Made by a program: the position numbers and the translations under genes. Of a stretch of DNA of 64,000 nt, positions 38,408 to 46,757 are shown one piece after another (the first letter of the stretch is position 1; each line of letters starts with the position of its first letter). The stretch comes from Methanosarcina sp. DH2. Its GTDB lineage: Archaea > Halobacteriota > Methanosarcinia > Methanosarcinales > Methanosarcinaceae. A model generated the notes under the pieces. That model had not been told where the DNA came from, did no database searches, and was given only the letters and a program-made list of their open reading frames with translations. Where the stretch lies: the NCBI RefSeq assembly GCF_020804225.1, contig NZ_WJBI01000002.1, forward strand, positions 1 through 64,000, written 5' to 3'.

Positions 38408-38779
38408 ATGAGGCAAGAATCTCTGGTAACTAAGTACGATTACGATTTCGAAAATGACAGCATTTTCTTTTACGGAAGCAACAAGAAGTACAGGTCTTCA
38501 ATAGATCTGGATGGAATAATCCTTGATATTAGTGAAGATAACCAGATAATGGCTATTGAGATCCTTGATGCTTCAAATAGGTTTAACCTTGCAAAAGAAG
38601 ATCTACGCAATATCAAATACTTTGAAGCTCGCATCGAAGTTAGCGAAGAAAATATCAGGCTGACAATGAAAATGAGTGTAAATAAGAGAAATAAACTGGT
38701 TGACAAAGGTCTTGATGCTCTCGGGCTGAACAGCATGAACCTCCCAATAAGCACGCAAGGGATAGCGCTTAACTGCTAA
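38408..38779 (+). CDS. DUF2283-like protein, intact copy
   Basis: 123 residues from the ATG at 38408, which has GAGGAGG upstream. DYDFENDSIFFYGSNKKYRSSIDLDGIILDI followed by IMAIEILDASNRF is the DUF2283 pattern (small beta proteins, often beside toxins). Function unknown; an antitoxin-like role is possible. It follows the decayed AlbA_2 regulator. A second copy broken by a mobile element lies at 44612, in a direct repeat of the surrounding 400 bp. Confidence 0.8.
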   Translation: MRQESLVTKYDYDFENDSIFFYGSNKKYRSSIDLDGIILDISEDNQIMAIEILDASNRFNLAKEDLRNIKYFEARIEVSEENIRLTMKMSVNKRNKLVDKGLDALGLNSMNLPISTQGIALNC

Positions 38780-38806
38780 TTTATTTTTCAGGAATCTGAA
38801 GGCAAT

Positions 38807-38920
38807 TTAGCTAACTGAAACCTCCAATGTAGTGATTTCTCCCAGCACACAAGCCTGTTCTCCTGTTACTTCAAGGACAAACTGGATAGCTTCCTTAATG
38901 TTTTCAAGTGCCTCGAAATT
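38807..38920 (-). pseudogene. HicB-like antitoxin, C-terminal fragment
   Basis: Minus-strand frame NFEALENIKEAIQFVLEVTG continuing to GEITTLEVSVS and a stop at 38807. The FEALENIKEAI segment is typical of HicB-type antitoxins. The 5' part is cut off at about 38910, exactly where the plus-strand regulator fragment begins, so this is a rearrangement junction. Confidence 0.6.
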
Positions 38921-39318
38921 GAGGAACAAAGGGATAGCAGAAGTCTTCTTTGATACCAAAATAATTGAGCAGTGGGGAAGTGGTATCGAAAAGATGCGGA
39001 TTTACTGCAAAAAAGCAAATGTTCCCGAGCCTGTTTTTGAAGAGTACCAGGGTTTCCGCATAATATTCAGGAAAGGGATTTTTAACGAAGAATATCTTCT
39101 GGGGACTCGGGTTGAACGACAGGCAGATCAAAGCTGCGTTTTATGTAAAGGAGAAGGGAAGGATTACAAATAAAGATTATCAGCAAATAAATGAAGTGAA
39201 AGAACGGCTTGCAACAATGGAGCTCAAAGAACCTGTAGAGAAAGGAATCTTTGAGAAGGTAGGAAGCAGAGGAAGGGGAACTCACTACATTATAAATCCT
39301 GCGTTCATGCTGAAATAA
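38907..39318 (+). pseudogene. AlbA_2/HATPase-type regulator, C-terminal fragment
   Basis: Reads SASKLRNKGIAEVFFDTKII, then IEQWGSGIEKMRIYCKKANV, then shifts frame near 39105 into LNDRQIKAAFYVKEKGRITN and KGIFEKVGSRGRGTHYI. These are the last part of the ATPase domain and the winged helix. The missing first part lies on the minus strand at 44988-45934 and ends precisely where this begins. Confidence 0.8.
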
Positions 39319-39460
39319 TTCCGCATTAATACCGCATTCACGGCATCAGATTTGAAAAAGTAAATTGAGCAATGTTTTTTATATAACGAACTGATAGTAA
39401 TCAATTAAGATAGCTACTTATATTCTACAACTCTATTTTGTAAATACGGAGGAAACAATT

Positions 39461-39604
39461 GTGGCAAAGCCAATTGAACTGGGTCTTGTCTTAGAAGGTG
39501 AGGACGCCAGGGAATTCTGGGAAAACGAGAAGAAGCCTGCAACCAAACAACAAGTAGAAATGTTTAGGCGGGCAAGGAAACTTGCAAGTACAGTCAGGTT
39601 GTAA
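39461..39604 (+). CDS. Small protein upstream of GNAT gene, antitoxin candidate
   Basis: 47 residues from GTG with GGAGG upstream: MAKPIELGLVLEGEDAREFW, then KQQVEMFRRARKLASTVRL. Short, charged and followed after 2 bp by a GNAT gene, the layout of antitoxin-acetyltransferase pairs. TTTTTATATAACG near 39377 is a good TATA box. It is not one of the classical DUF1778 antitoxins; its role is inferred from context. Confidence 0.65.
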   Translation: MAKPIELGLVLEGEDAREFWENEKKPATKQQVEMFRRARKLASTVRL

Positions 39605-39606
39605 GC

Positions 39607-40161
39607 TTGCCGCATAAAATACCGGATCTGGAACTTGTTACTTATTCGCTTTCCAAGAGAAGCGATGTTTCATCTTTTTGCTGTGAAAACACCGATCTTA
39701 ACGATTTTTTAAAAAACGATGCCCTGATAAACCAAGAACAGCTGATCAACAAGACCTATGTCTGTTACTATCAGGAACAATTGGTAGGGTATTTCACTTT
39801 AACTACTGATACCATTCAGGTTAAATCAATCGATAACTCAGATTGTGTAGACGGGTTCCCATATTCAAAATACCCAGCCCTGAAACTTGCAAGATTAGCC
39901 ACACACGAAAGTTTTGCAGGCCGGGGAGTGGGGTCATAAATGCTGCACATTGCAATATATTTGACTCAAAAAGTATCGAATATCGCCGGATGCAGATACG
40001 TCACAGTCGACTCAAAACCAGAATCGGTGGGTTTTTACATAAAGCATGGTTTCAAACTTGTTAGAGGGTCAAGCAAGAAGGAGTACCCTGTGCTCTATTT
40101 GAACATGCAGCCAATTGCAGAAGAGCTTGAGCCAATCGAATCTCTGGATCCATTTGTGTAA
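39607..40161 (+). pseudogene. GNAT acetyltransferase (toxin-like) interrupted by a stop codon
   Basis: Starts TTG 2 bp after the small upstream gene. LELVTYSLSKRSDVSSFCCE and DLNDFLKNDALI are typical of toxin-type GNATs. LARLATHESFAGRGVGS reaches the acetyl-CoA loop. One in-frame TAA (39937-39939) then interrupts; the same frame continues with MLHIAIYLTQKVSNIAG, SVGFYIKHGFKLV and LYLNMQ. A single base change would restore 184 residues. An ATG directly follows the stop, so a split product is conceivable but unlikely to be active. Confidence 0.8.
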
Positions 40162-40329
40162 CTGCTTTTCTATTACAGTTCAACTTTCCTTTATAAGTAG
40201 TTGTTCGGACACTCTTTTTTGCTATCTCAATATTATTAGCCATTATTGGACTACCTTTTTGGTAATTCAATAAAATTCGCAAGTATACCAAATGGTAAAG
40301 TTCTACAATTTTGGAACAATCAAATTTAA

Positions 40330-40459
40330 GAGCTGATCCCAAAACTCAGAATTAAGTCCCTAAATCTCGAATTTGGAATAATCAATCGATCTTCTGATTA
40401 GGAAAATGATCCTGAAATTCTTGTTTATATGAAAATAAAATCGATTTTGGGATGAGCTC
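40330..40459. repeat. Palindromic dispersed element (family P), copy 4
   Basis: 130 bp with ends GAGCTGATCCCAAAACTCAG and GATTTTGGGATGAGCTC. The internal AATAATCAATCGATC is the reverse complement of the core in copies 1 and 5, so it is inverted. 40460-40824 has no convincing gene; GGCGGGATAATTGTCTTACTCCGCC (40666-40690) can form a short hairpin. Confidence 0.75.
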
Positions 40460-40824
40460 ATTTACTATTTGTGAACCATTTTCGAGGATTTTTCTAAAAT
40501 CAATGCAGTTACGAAAAGTCAGTGTTAATCCAGGAAATAAACTTGTCGTTATCATTGAAATAAAATTTAACTAGTTTAGAGTTAATTCAACAAAGTATAC
40601 CCATAGCATGAGTCACAATTGTATCTGAGGCAGAAATCCTTTCAACCTGTCCTCTCAAGCCTGGGCGGGATAATTGTCTTACTCCGCCTTTAATCTCTTT
40701 CGTTCTAAAACTGCTTCATCTATTGAAATCCGAGAATTGAAATGTATCGAGTTCTTAACAACTCTTTACTCCTGCCCGAAGCTCAAAAAGCTTTTAATAT
40801 CGGTGAGAATATCGAGATGATAAT

Positions 40825-41118
40825 ATGATAATGGAGAAAACAGCAAGAGAAATGTACGCGAAGAACCGCGAAAAAATCATGCAAAAAGCAAGGGGTTCCA
40901 ATAGCGGATTTTTTGGAGTGGGATTCTATAATAATTTCAGCGTTTTACTTTCGGCAAAGAGTACCAATCCTGGAGTTCAATGGGATAATAATCCTGAGTT
41001 TCACTTCCAGGTACCCTGTAAGAGGTTGCTAAATTATCGTTATCTTGATGAGCTATTTACCGAATCATTGGATAACTATCTTCTTACCGGTAAAAAATTT
41101 TTCGTGAAAGATAAGTGA
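40825..41118 (+). CDS. Hypothetical protein
   Basis: 97 residues, or 95 from a second ATG at 40831. Contains EMYAKNREKIMQKARGSNSG, FFGVGFYNNFSVLLSAKSTN and a C-terminal LLTGKKFFVKDK. No signal peptide or membrane segment. I do not recognise a family, and the ribosome-binding site is weak. It lies between two family P repeats. Confidence 0.45.
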   Translation: MIMEKTAREMYAKNREKIMQKARGSNSGFFGVGFYNNFSVLLSAKSTNPGVQWDNNPEFHFQVPCKRLLNYRYLDELFTESLDNYLLTGKKFFVKDK

Positions 41119-41215
41119 CAAACTAAATTGTCATTTCAAAGGTTAATTTCTACTTTGCCTTTTTCCTTTTCCGTCGCATGATGGAGCGAATCAATACGTG
41201 AGGATTAATGTCATA

Positions 41216-41343
41216 AGATTCATCCCAAAACCAGTTCTATTCTCAAATCATTAAATCTTTAGAATTGTTCTGGGATATAAAACTCGATTGATTATTCGGA
41301 ATACTGGATTCAGATAAGCAACTTTGAGTTTTGGGATGGGCTC
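41216..41343. repeat. Palindromic dispersed element (family P), copy 5
   Basis: Ends GATTCATCCCAAAACCAG and GAGTTTTGGGATGGGCTC, with the core CTCGATTGATTATTCGGAAT. Further on, about 41445-41500 contains GAGAGAGGGGAGCAGTAAGC, shared with the flanks of the MazG-like fragments. Confidence 0.75.
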
Positions 41344-41568
41344 TAAAAATATTATTGTTCAATGAACGTCTACAAAAAATATAATTTTACAGTAATTTTT
41401 GATATTTAATATACTTTGCCTCTGATGATTTTAGCATTGTAAACAAACGGCAGGTGGGAGAGAGGGGAGCAGTAAGCGCCGAAAATAGATAAAAACAGAT
41501 CTGGGAAAACCCATTATCAGCTATCTTAACTTCCAGCCTTTGCCCTGAAAAATCAACCAATAACATCT

Positions 41569-41868
41569 TTATATCTTTTCTTTTTCCTTATTCAGCGCAT
41601 CAATTTTTGCCTGTATCTCATCCTTCTGCTGTTTGTACCTTATTTTGATTTCTTTAACCTCTTTGTAAATAAGCATGCTTTCGTCACAGATTCCTGTCAT
41701 CGCCTCTATATGTATTATGAGTTCATCTACCCCTTCGTCCAGTCGCGGTTCTACTTTCCGCCATTCTGCACACTTAATATCCAGTTCTTCTTTGCTTTTG
41801 TCCTCAAGGTCAAAGATCTCATCCCAGAGGTCCATAATCTCGCTGTCTATCTCTTCTTTTGTAGGCAT
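41569..41868 (-). CDS. Coiled-coil hypothetical protein
   Basis: 99 residues, almost all charged helix with heptad-like spacing: KEEIDSEIMDLWDEIFDLED, then KEVKEIKIRYKQQKDEIQAK and IDALNKEKEKI. I start at the ATG at 41868, preceded by GGGGAG at good spacing; the frame is open to 41970 and could start there. No family recognised. It is followed about 280 bp upstream by another minus-strand gene, so a shared operon is possible. Confidence 0.55.
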   Translation of the reverse strand: MPTKEEIDSEIMDLWDEIFDLEDKSKEELDIKCAEWRKVEPRLDEGVDELIIHIEAMTGICDESMLIYKEVKEIKIRYKQQKDEIQAKIDALNKEKEKI

Positions 41869-42145
41869 TATTTTTCTCCCCAATTCGTTAAATCTTTGTA
41901 TAAGGGCACCCCTATTAATCCCTTTCAGTAGCTTTTTTCTATAAGCCATCAGGCCGGCCTTTTCAAACACTTTTACGGAATCAATAGTACTTTTTTGCTT
42001 AAAAGATAAATTTGTCGTGGGAAGAATCTCAGAGGCTGTCTTAAAATTACAGTTTTCGAATATTAGCTACATTGTCAGTTCAGAATTTCTGTTCCGAGCT
42101 TAATTGCGTGCCTGTATGCTACTATCCGGATCTGGTTAATAAGAT

Positions 42146-42541
42146 TCAAGCTATCTGTTTGGACTTCCATGCATACCAGACAATCAATGCCGAAGCCACG
42201 ACTGCTGAAAGCGTCATTAGTGCCCCTCCCCAGTATGCAGACTGTGCCGCATCAACTACGCTAACTAACCAGAGGACAGCAAAGATTGCACCCACAATGA
42301 TGTTTACCCAGCGGTCCATCGAATCTTTCAAGGTCAGGGATAGGAAAGCCATCAACATTGGAACCAGCATTAAGATTGCAAAGAACAGTATCAGTTCAGG
42401 CCCTATTTTCTGACCTTCTGCTTCTCCCGCCATTAGATCTGCTATTATACCTGGCTCCATAAGCACCAGTATCTGATGAGCCAAAAAGGCAATTGATGCA
42501 AAGAGCCAGAGCACTGAAATCTTTATCTTCCAATCTTCCAA
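42146..42541 (-). CDS. Four-helix membrane protein
   Basis: 131 residues, four hydrophobic helices: KISVLWLFASIAFLAHQILV, ELILFFAILMLVPMLMAFLS, WVNIIVGAIFAVLWLVSVV and ALMTLSAVVASALIVWYAW. The arrangement resembles small DUF6326-like membrane proteins; the function is unknown. The ATG is close to the end of the intergenic region and has GGAGG upstream (CTTCTGCCTCCTTGAGG on the plus strand). Confidence 0.7.
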   Translation of the reverse strand: MEDWKIKISVLWLFASIAFLAHQILVLMEPGIIADLMAGEAEGQKIGPELILFFAILMLVPMLMAFLSLTLKDSMDRWVNIIVGAIFAVLWLVSVVDAAQSAYWGGALMTLSAVVASALIVWYAWKSKQIA

Positions 42542-42654
42542 AATCTTCTGCCTCCTTGAGGTTTCTTAAATTCAAACCATCTACAATTGGATAATGAGGA
42601 ATGTTAACTCTAATGGTTAAGTTACTATCCTGATTATGTGACCAGATTTATTTT

Positions 42655-42830
42655 AAGACAGGCTCTCAGGTATTCCCGGTTATATCAAAAATTATCTATT
42701 CCGGGGTCCGGTTTGAGGAGTTTATTGTTTCGAGGGTTTTGTCACGGGGAAAATAGTAAAGAAATAAGTAAACAGTAGATGGGTAGAGAGTTGAGCAGTC
42801 CCCGGTGAAATATAATAAAAAAGTAATATC
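42655..42830 (-). pseudogene. Second decayed fragment of the MazG-like gene
   Basis: 42660-42760 aligns with 36245-36330 and more weakly with 33075-33180: ATTCCCGG, GGGGTCCGGTTTGAG and TTTTGTCACGGG are shared. The following AGTAGATGGGTAGAGAG-TTGAGCAGT matches the flank of the other fragment. Too short and broken to code. Confidence 0.6.
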
Positions 42831-42895
42831 TCTGGCGGAATCGCTGTCAACCATTGAGAACCTGGCAGGGAAAATATAATAATAAATAATACAGT

Positions 42896-43873
42896 ATGTC
42901 TGAAGTCACTATTTCAGGATCTGATATTTTGGGTGAGAAAACAAATCTGCCTTGTTTAGAAAACGTTCTTAGTCAGGCAGTCAAGTACCTCTACAGATAT
43001 GAAAAATGTACATATTCGGACCTTGAAAAGAGACTGGCTGATGATTTCAAGATAGGAGATGGTTTTCAACAAGAGGATTTAAAGGGAAAAATCCTTGAAT
43101 TTAAAAATGAAATCTACTGGGTTTGTAAGTACCTTAAACTGATTCAGTTCACTCAATTCGATCCTGAAGGGTTTGTTTCCATTAGCTCAAACGGAAGAGA
43201 CTTTTTAAGTAAATGTCAACCTGAAAAGAGCCAGCTGGAAAATATTGATCACCTTGTGAGGATAAAGGATTATTTTGTCTCTTTTGACTTTGAACTCGAC
43301 CCTATTGTTGTTCCTTATAATAAGTTCACACAATTTAGTAACGAAAAAAAAGCAAAAAAGACACTAACAGGCTTCTTTTGTTCAAATGATTCCGATATAC
43401 AGGACTTTATCCGGAATAAAATGGAAAGGTTTGAAGACAGGTCAATTTGCAGGTCTTATCTCATACTTGACAGAAAGAATAGCGATGATGAAAACTTCTA
43501 TATCCTTGGATATTTTGCGCTGGCTTTGAAAATATTGACTGTAGATCAGGACAAATTAACTCGAAAGCAAAAAAATGACATGAATCTGTTGAGGGACCAG
43601 GATGGCATCCCCTCCTATTTTATTGCCCAATTAGGCAAAAATGATATGTTTAAACATAATTTTAAGGGAAAGTACCTGCTCGATGAAGCTGTCAATATTG
43701 TTTATGAATGCATGGAAATGTTGGGATGTAACATAGTCTGGCTCGAAGCAAATAAAGAAGCCGATTACATTATAAATTTTTATAAAAATAGTGGATTCAT
43801 AGAATTGCAGTCCGAAATTCAAGAGGATAAAGTAGAAAGGACTCAGTTAGTTAAATATTTAAATACTGAGTAA
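42896..43873 (+). CDS. Winged-helix/GNAT fusion protein
   Basis: 325 residues. Residues about 20-110 look like a winged helix (LSQAVKYLYRYEKCTYSDLE, WVCKYLKLIQF, GFVSISSNGRDFLSK). Residues about 165-320 resemble a toxin-type GNAT acetyltransferase: DIQDFIRNKMERFEDRSICR, FYILGYFALALKILTV, PSYFIAQLGKN and INFYKNSGFIELQ. A single chain thus couples a DNA-binding-like module to an acetyltransferase-like module. The ATG has no strong ribosome-binding site. Family calls are by pattern. Confidence 0.65.
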   Translation: MSEVTISGSDILGEKTNLPCLENVLSQAVKYLYRYEKCTYSDLEKRLADDFKIGDGFQQEDLKGKILEFKNEIYWVCKYLKLIQFTQFDPEGFVSISSNGRDFLSKCQPEKSQLENIDHLVRIKDYFVSFDFELDPIVVPYNKFTQFSNEKKAKKTLTGFFCSNDSDIQDFIRNKMERFEDRSICRSYLILDRKNSDDENFYILGYFALALKILTVDQDKLTRKQKNDMNLLRDQDGIPSYFIAQLGKNDMFKHNFKGKYLLDEAVNIVYECMEMLGCNIVWLEANKEADYIINFYKNSGFIELQSEIQEDKVERTQLVKYLNTE

Positions 43874-43902
43874 TTGGATAAGATAAATTAATAAGGATAT
43901 AA

Positions 43903-43918
43903 CTATACTATAGTATAG
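43903..43918. promoter_or_regulatory. Perfect 16-bp palindrome
   Basis: CTATACTATAGTATAG is its own reverse complement. It stands 30 bp after the winged-helix/GNAT gene and about 95 bp before a small open frame. It could be an operator for a dimeric regulator. Confidence 0.5.
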
Positions 43919-44012
43919 CGGTAAGGAAATAGACCGGATGGTATTACTAAATAATGCTGTCTTTAGCGAATATAATTAATAAAATATCAAATAAAATACA
44001 AAACTAAATGGA

Positions 44013-44180
44013 TTGGTTAATACGGCTTCAAGATATCTGGAACAGAACTCTTTACATATATCAGACCCTGTTGCCATTAATAAGTTACATTCCTTATTTG
44101 AAAAGAATGAAAAATCCAAACCTCCTGTATCGAGATACAGAAAATCCGAGAAGGAAGTAATGGACTTCTTAAAACGCTAA
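44013..44180 (+). CDS. Possible small protein
   Basis: 55 residues from a TTG: ASRYLEQNSLHISDPVAINK, then SLFEKNEKSKPPVSRYRKSE and KEVMDFLKR. Composition is protein-like, but there is no clear ribosome-binding site and no family recognised. It may be a remnant. Confidence 0.3.
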   Translation: MVNTASRYLEQNSLHISDPVAINKLHSLFEKNEKSKPPVSRYRKSEKEVMDFLKR

Positions 44181-44265
44181 TCTTATCTAGATCATTCTCT
44201 CTTTTTTCAATCGTTCTACATGAAAACATTCTCTTTCATATTCTACACCATAGGTCTATGTCGAC

Positions 44266-44544
44266 TCAGGTGCAGATGAAGAAGAACCACGGCTAGAGTC
44301 ACGGCTTGCGGCTAAAGTGCTCGTTCTTCTGATGAAAAATGATGCCGGAAAAGCCGAACTTGCATCTGGATTGAGCCACAAAACAGTATCATGAGAGCTT
44401 AATAAACAGATTAAAAGGCTTCTTGAACTTGGTTATATTGAAATGACAGTTCTTGAAAAACCCCAAAGCAGCAAGCAGAAGTACCGCCTGACGACTAAAG
44501 GGAAGGCGTTTTTGGACAAAGAAGCCAGAAGAGATAGAGGGTAA
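44266..44544 (+). pseudogene. Winged-helix C-terminal remnant of an AlbA_2-type regulator
   Basis: Reads RLAAKVLVLLMKNDAGKAEL, then a TGA, then KRLLELGYIEMTVLEKPQSS and KQKYRLTTKGKAFLDKEARR. The last 25 codons match the C-terminus at 38270-38337. As there, a DUF2283 gene follows. Confidence 0.7.
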
Positions 44545-44611
44545 AATAGTGTTTCTTTTGTTCTTTTAACAGGTAGAATAAGCTTTCAATGACGTAGAAA
44601 AAGGAGGCCGG

Positions 44612-44991
44612 ATGAGGCAAGAATCTCTGGTAACTAAGAGCCTATCCGAAAAGTGGTTACGTGCTGTAACTTTTACATTAGGTAATATGCAAAACCGCAA
44701 CTGGTACTCTGATATCATAGACCTATTATGGCTTTCCAGCATGCATTACTGACTTTTCGGATAGGCACTAAGTACGATTTCGAAAATGACAGCGTTTTCT
44801 TTTACGGGAGCAACAAAAAGTACAGGTCTTCCATAGATCTGGACGGAATAATTCTTGATATTAGCGAAGACAATGAGATTATGACCATCGAGATCCTTGA
44901 TGCTTCAAACAGGTTTAGTCTTGCAAAAGAAGACTTGCGCAATATCAAATACTTTGAAGCTCTCATCGAGGTCAGCGAAGAAACCATTTAG
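44612..44991 (+). pseudogene. DUF2283-like protein, second copy, broken by a mobile element
   Basis: The first nine codons (MRQESLVTK) match the copy at 38408. A 128-bp element (44639-44766) then interrupts. After it, YDFENDSVFFYGSNKKYRSS and the rest align up to VSEETI, where a TAG at 44989 and the junction to another pseudogene cut it off. An ATG at 44728 inside the element is in frame with the remainder and could start an 87-residue protein. Confidence 0.8.
44639..44766. mobile_element. MITE with 15-bp inverted repeats and 6-bp target duplication
   Basis: 128 bp with perfect terminal inverted repeats GCCTATCCGAAAAGT (44640-44654) and ACTTTTCGGATAGGC (44752-44766). The target ACTAAG is duplicated on both sides (44633-44638, 44767-44772), and the empty site is visible in the paralogue at 38426-38440. 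It has no transposase, so a full-length relative elsewhere would have mobilised it. Confidence 0.9.
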
Positions 44992-45934
44992 GTCTTGATC
45001 TGTTCGATGGTAAGCCCACCGTAAAGGAGATCTTTACTTCTGATTTCCACACGGTTTTTGAATACTGCTACATTTACAGAATCATATTCGTAGTAATCCC
45101 TGTAACAAAAGGCGTTTATAACTGCTTCTTTTATCTCCTCTTTTGCAATTTCCGGGACGTCGATTCTCTTCAGACCTTCTAGCCGCATTCCAATATAGAT
45201 GTTTTTAAGGATATATTTTTCAGCCTCTCTGATAAGATAGAAGAGATCACCTGTATAGTCCTACATGTCAACGATATACGAAGTATCATTTGTAGCAAAG
45301 ACTGCACACCTGAGTTTTGCATTAGGGAAAAAGCCCTCGGGTTTTTTTCCGAAAAGAATTACTGCGGCATTTGTTAATTTTCCATCTTCTGCAAGCTTCA
45401 ATTTTTTCAGAGAATTTTCAAGCCCTTTGTACTCTTTGCCAGCTTCTTTTACAAAGAACCTGACCTTTTCTTCACTGATATCTTCTAAACTTTCTTCCTT
45501 GCAAATAGAACGGTCCCACTTCAACTGTTCTTTATTTTCCTAAGTATCAGGTTCTAAAGTTCTTTTACACTCAGGGGCTTATCCTCGTCAAAAGTGCGAA
45601 TATAACCTCTATCTTATGCAAAAGAAGGTACCTCATTTCCCTGGAATTTAACTTCAATGCAAGGCTTTCCCTCGAAAATTACCTGCCGGATAACGGGATA
45701 GATTTTTGGTTCTATGTACGCTGAAATAGGCTGAGAAATGGTTCTCAAAGTGTCATTCCCAATTTCCTGCCCCACAACTGTCCCATCATCCTTAACTCCA
45801 AAGTATAATTTGCCTTCCTGATGCTTATTGAGCATGGCAACTATGGAGATTACTGCAGGTTTCAATTGCGCAGTGGACTTTTTCAGTTCAAGGGTTTCGG
45901 ACTCTTTTAGCTTAGAAAAAGGGTTCATAACCAA
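44988..45934 (-). pseudogene. AlbA_2/HATPase-type regulator, N-terminal and middle part
   Basis: AlbA_2 domain at the start: ESETLELKKSTAQLKPAVIS and KLYFGVKDDGTVVGQ. The frame is then broken by in-frame stops at 45614, 45554 and 45261 and one frameshift near 45525. The remaining sequence reads DRGYIRTFDED, EKVRFFVKEAGKEYKG, LTNAAVILFGKKPEGFFPNA, IKEAVINAFCYRDY and YGGLTIEQIKT. It stops where homology should continue; the continuation lies on the opposite strand at 38907. Confidence 0.85.
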
Positions 45935-46133
45935 GCCTTAAAAATTACTCTTATACCTTCAAGATAATATCCAAATGTCATAAAAGATATGATTTGGAAA
46001 TTTCTGAAATTGAGGGTTTTAGGTCTCGCTTACCGACAATCAAAAACTCTCACTATGGTGCGAAAAACTGGCTAAATCCTCAACGCAGTAACTATGGAAA
46101 ACTTAATTTCTGATTTATATCGAAATTTCCTTC

Positions 46134-46757
46134 TCATCTCCGCAGCAATTTCTCATTTGCTGTCAGGATCTCAACTCCCATCTCGCTGAAGTCCTTGTCG
46201 TGGGTTACGAAGACCAGGCCTTTTGCGCGGCAGATTTCCGCAAAGACAAGATCATTGAAGTCATATTTTCCCTGCTCGAAGAAACGCATGATCTCAGGCA
46301 GGTCTATTACTTTTAAGTCAGGGTCGCAGGCAAGGGTATTTCGGAGGATTTTTTTTACATTTGAGGAAATGTCTTCGGCAACCGGGCGGAAACCAAGAGA
46401 GTTCCTGAACTCCTTGAACCTGGAATGATCGGTCTGCTGTTTGAACTCTATTCTTGAGAAGGCGTTTATGAATTCCGAGATTACCATGCAGTTTATATAG
46501 ATCGTGCCGTTTGAGTTCCGAATTTCCCTTAAAGCTCTGGAATAGACCGCTGACTTCTGATCAGGCCAGCCTATAGGGCCGTAGATATAGAGCCAGATAT
46601 TGGTGTCAAAAAAATAACTCTTCTCTTCGGGGAAATCATAAGTCGCTGTGGAATGGATAGGAGCCGGGCTTGGCTTTATAGGCAGAGCTTTCCCAGGGCG
46701 AAGCCTCACACTGCGCCTTACCGGATAAACCACTGCGCGGTGGGTACTTTTAGGCAT
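46134..46757 (-). CDS. PIN-domain ribonuclease (toxin-like)
   Basis: 207 residues. A basic N-terminal stretch of about 45 residues (RRSVRLRPGKALPIKPSPAP) precedes a PIN domain with acidic residues in FFDTNIWL, SEFINAF, FNDLVFAEI and THDKDF, which bind the metal for RNA cleavage. It overlaps the end of the STAS-like gene by 8 bp, so they are translationally coupled, as in toxin-antitoxin operons. VapC-like function is inferred; the partner is not a usual VapB. Confidence 0.88.
   Translation of the reverse strand: MPKSTHRAVVYPVRRSVRLRPGKALPIKPSPAPIHSTATYDFPEEKSYFFDTNIWLYIYGPIGWPDQKSAVYSRALREIRNSNGTIYINCMVISEFINAFSRIEFKQQTDHSRFKEFRNSLGFRPVAEDISSNVKKILRNTLACDPDLKVIDLPEIMRFFEQGKYDFNDLVFAEICRAKGLVFVTHDKDFSEMGVEILTANEKLLRR

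Noticed and set aside
44728-44991. Counting the 87-residue frame as a normal DUF2283 gene
   Set aside because: Its start lies inside the MITE and its end is cut by the rearrangement junction; better described as a disrupted paralogue.
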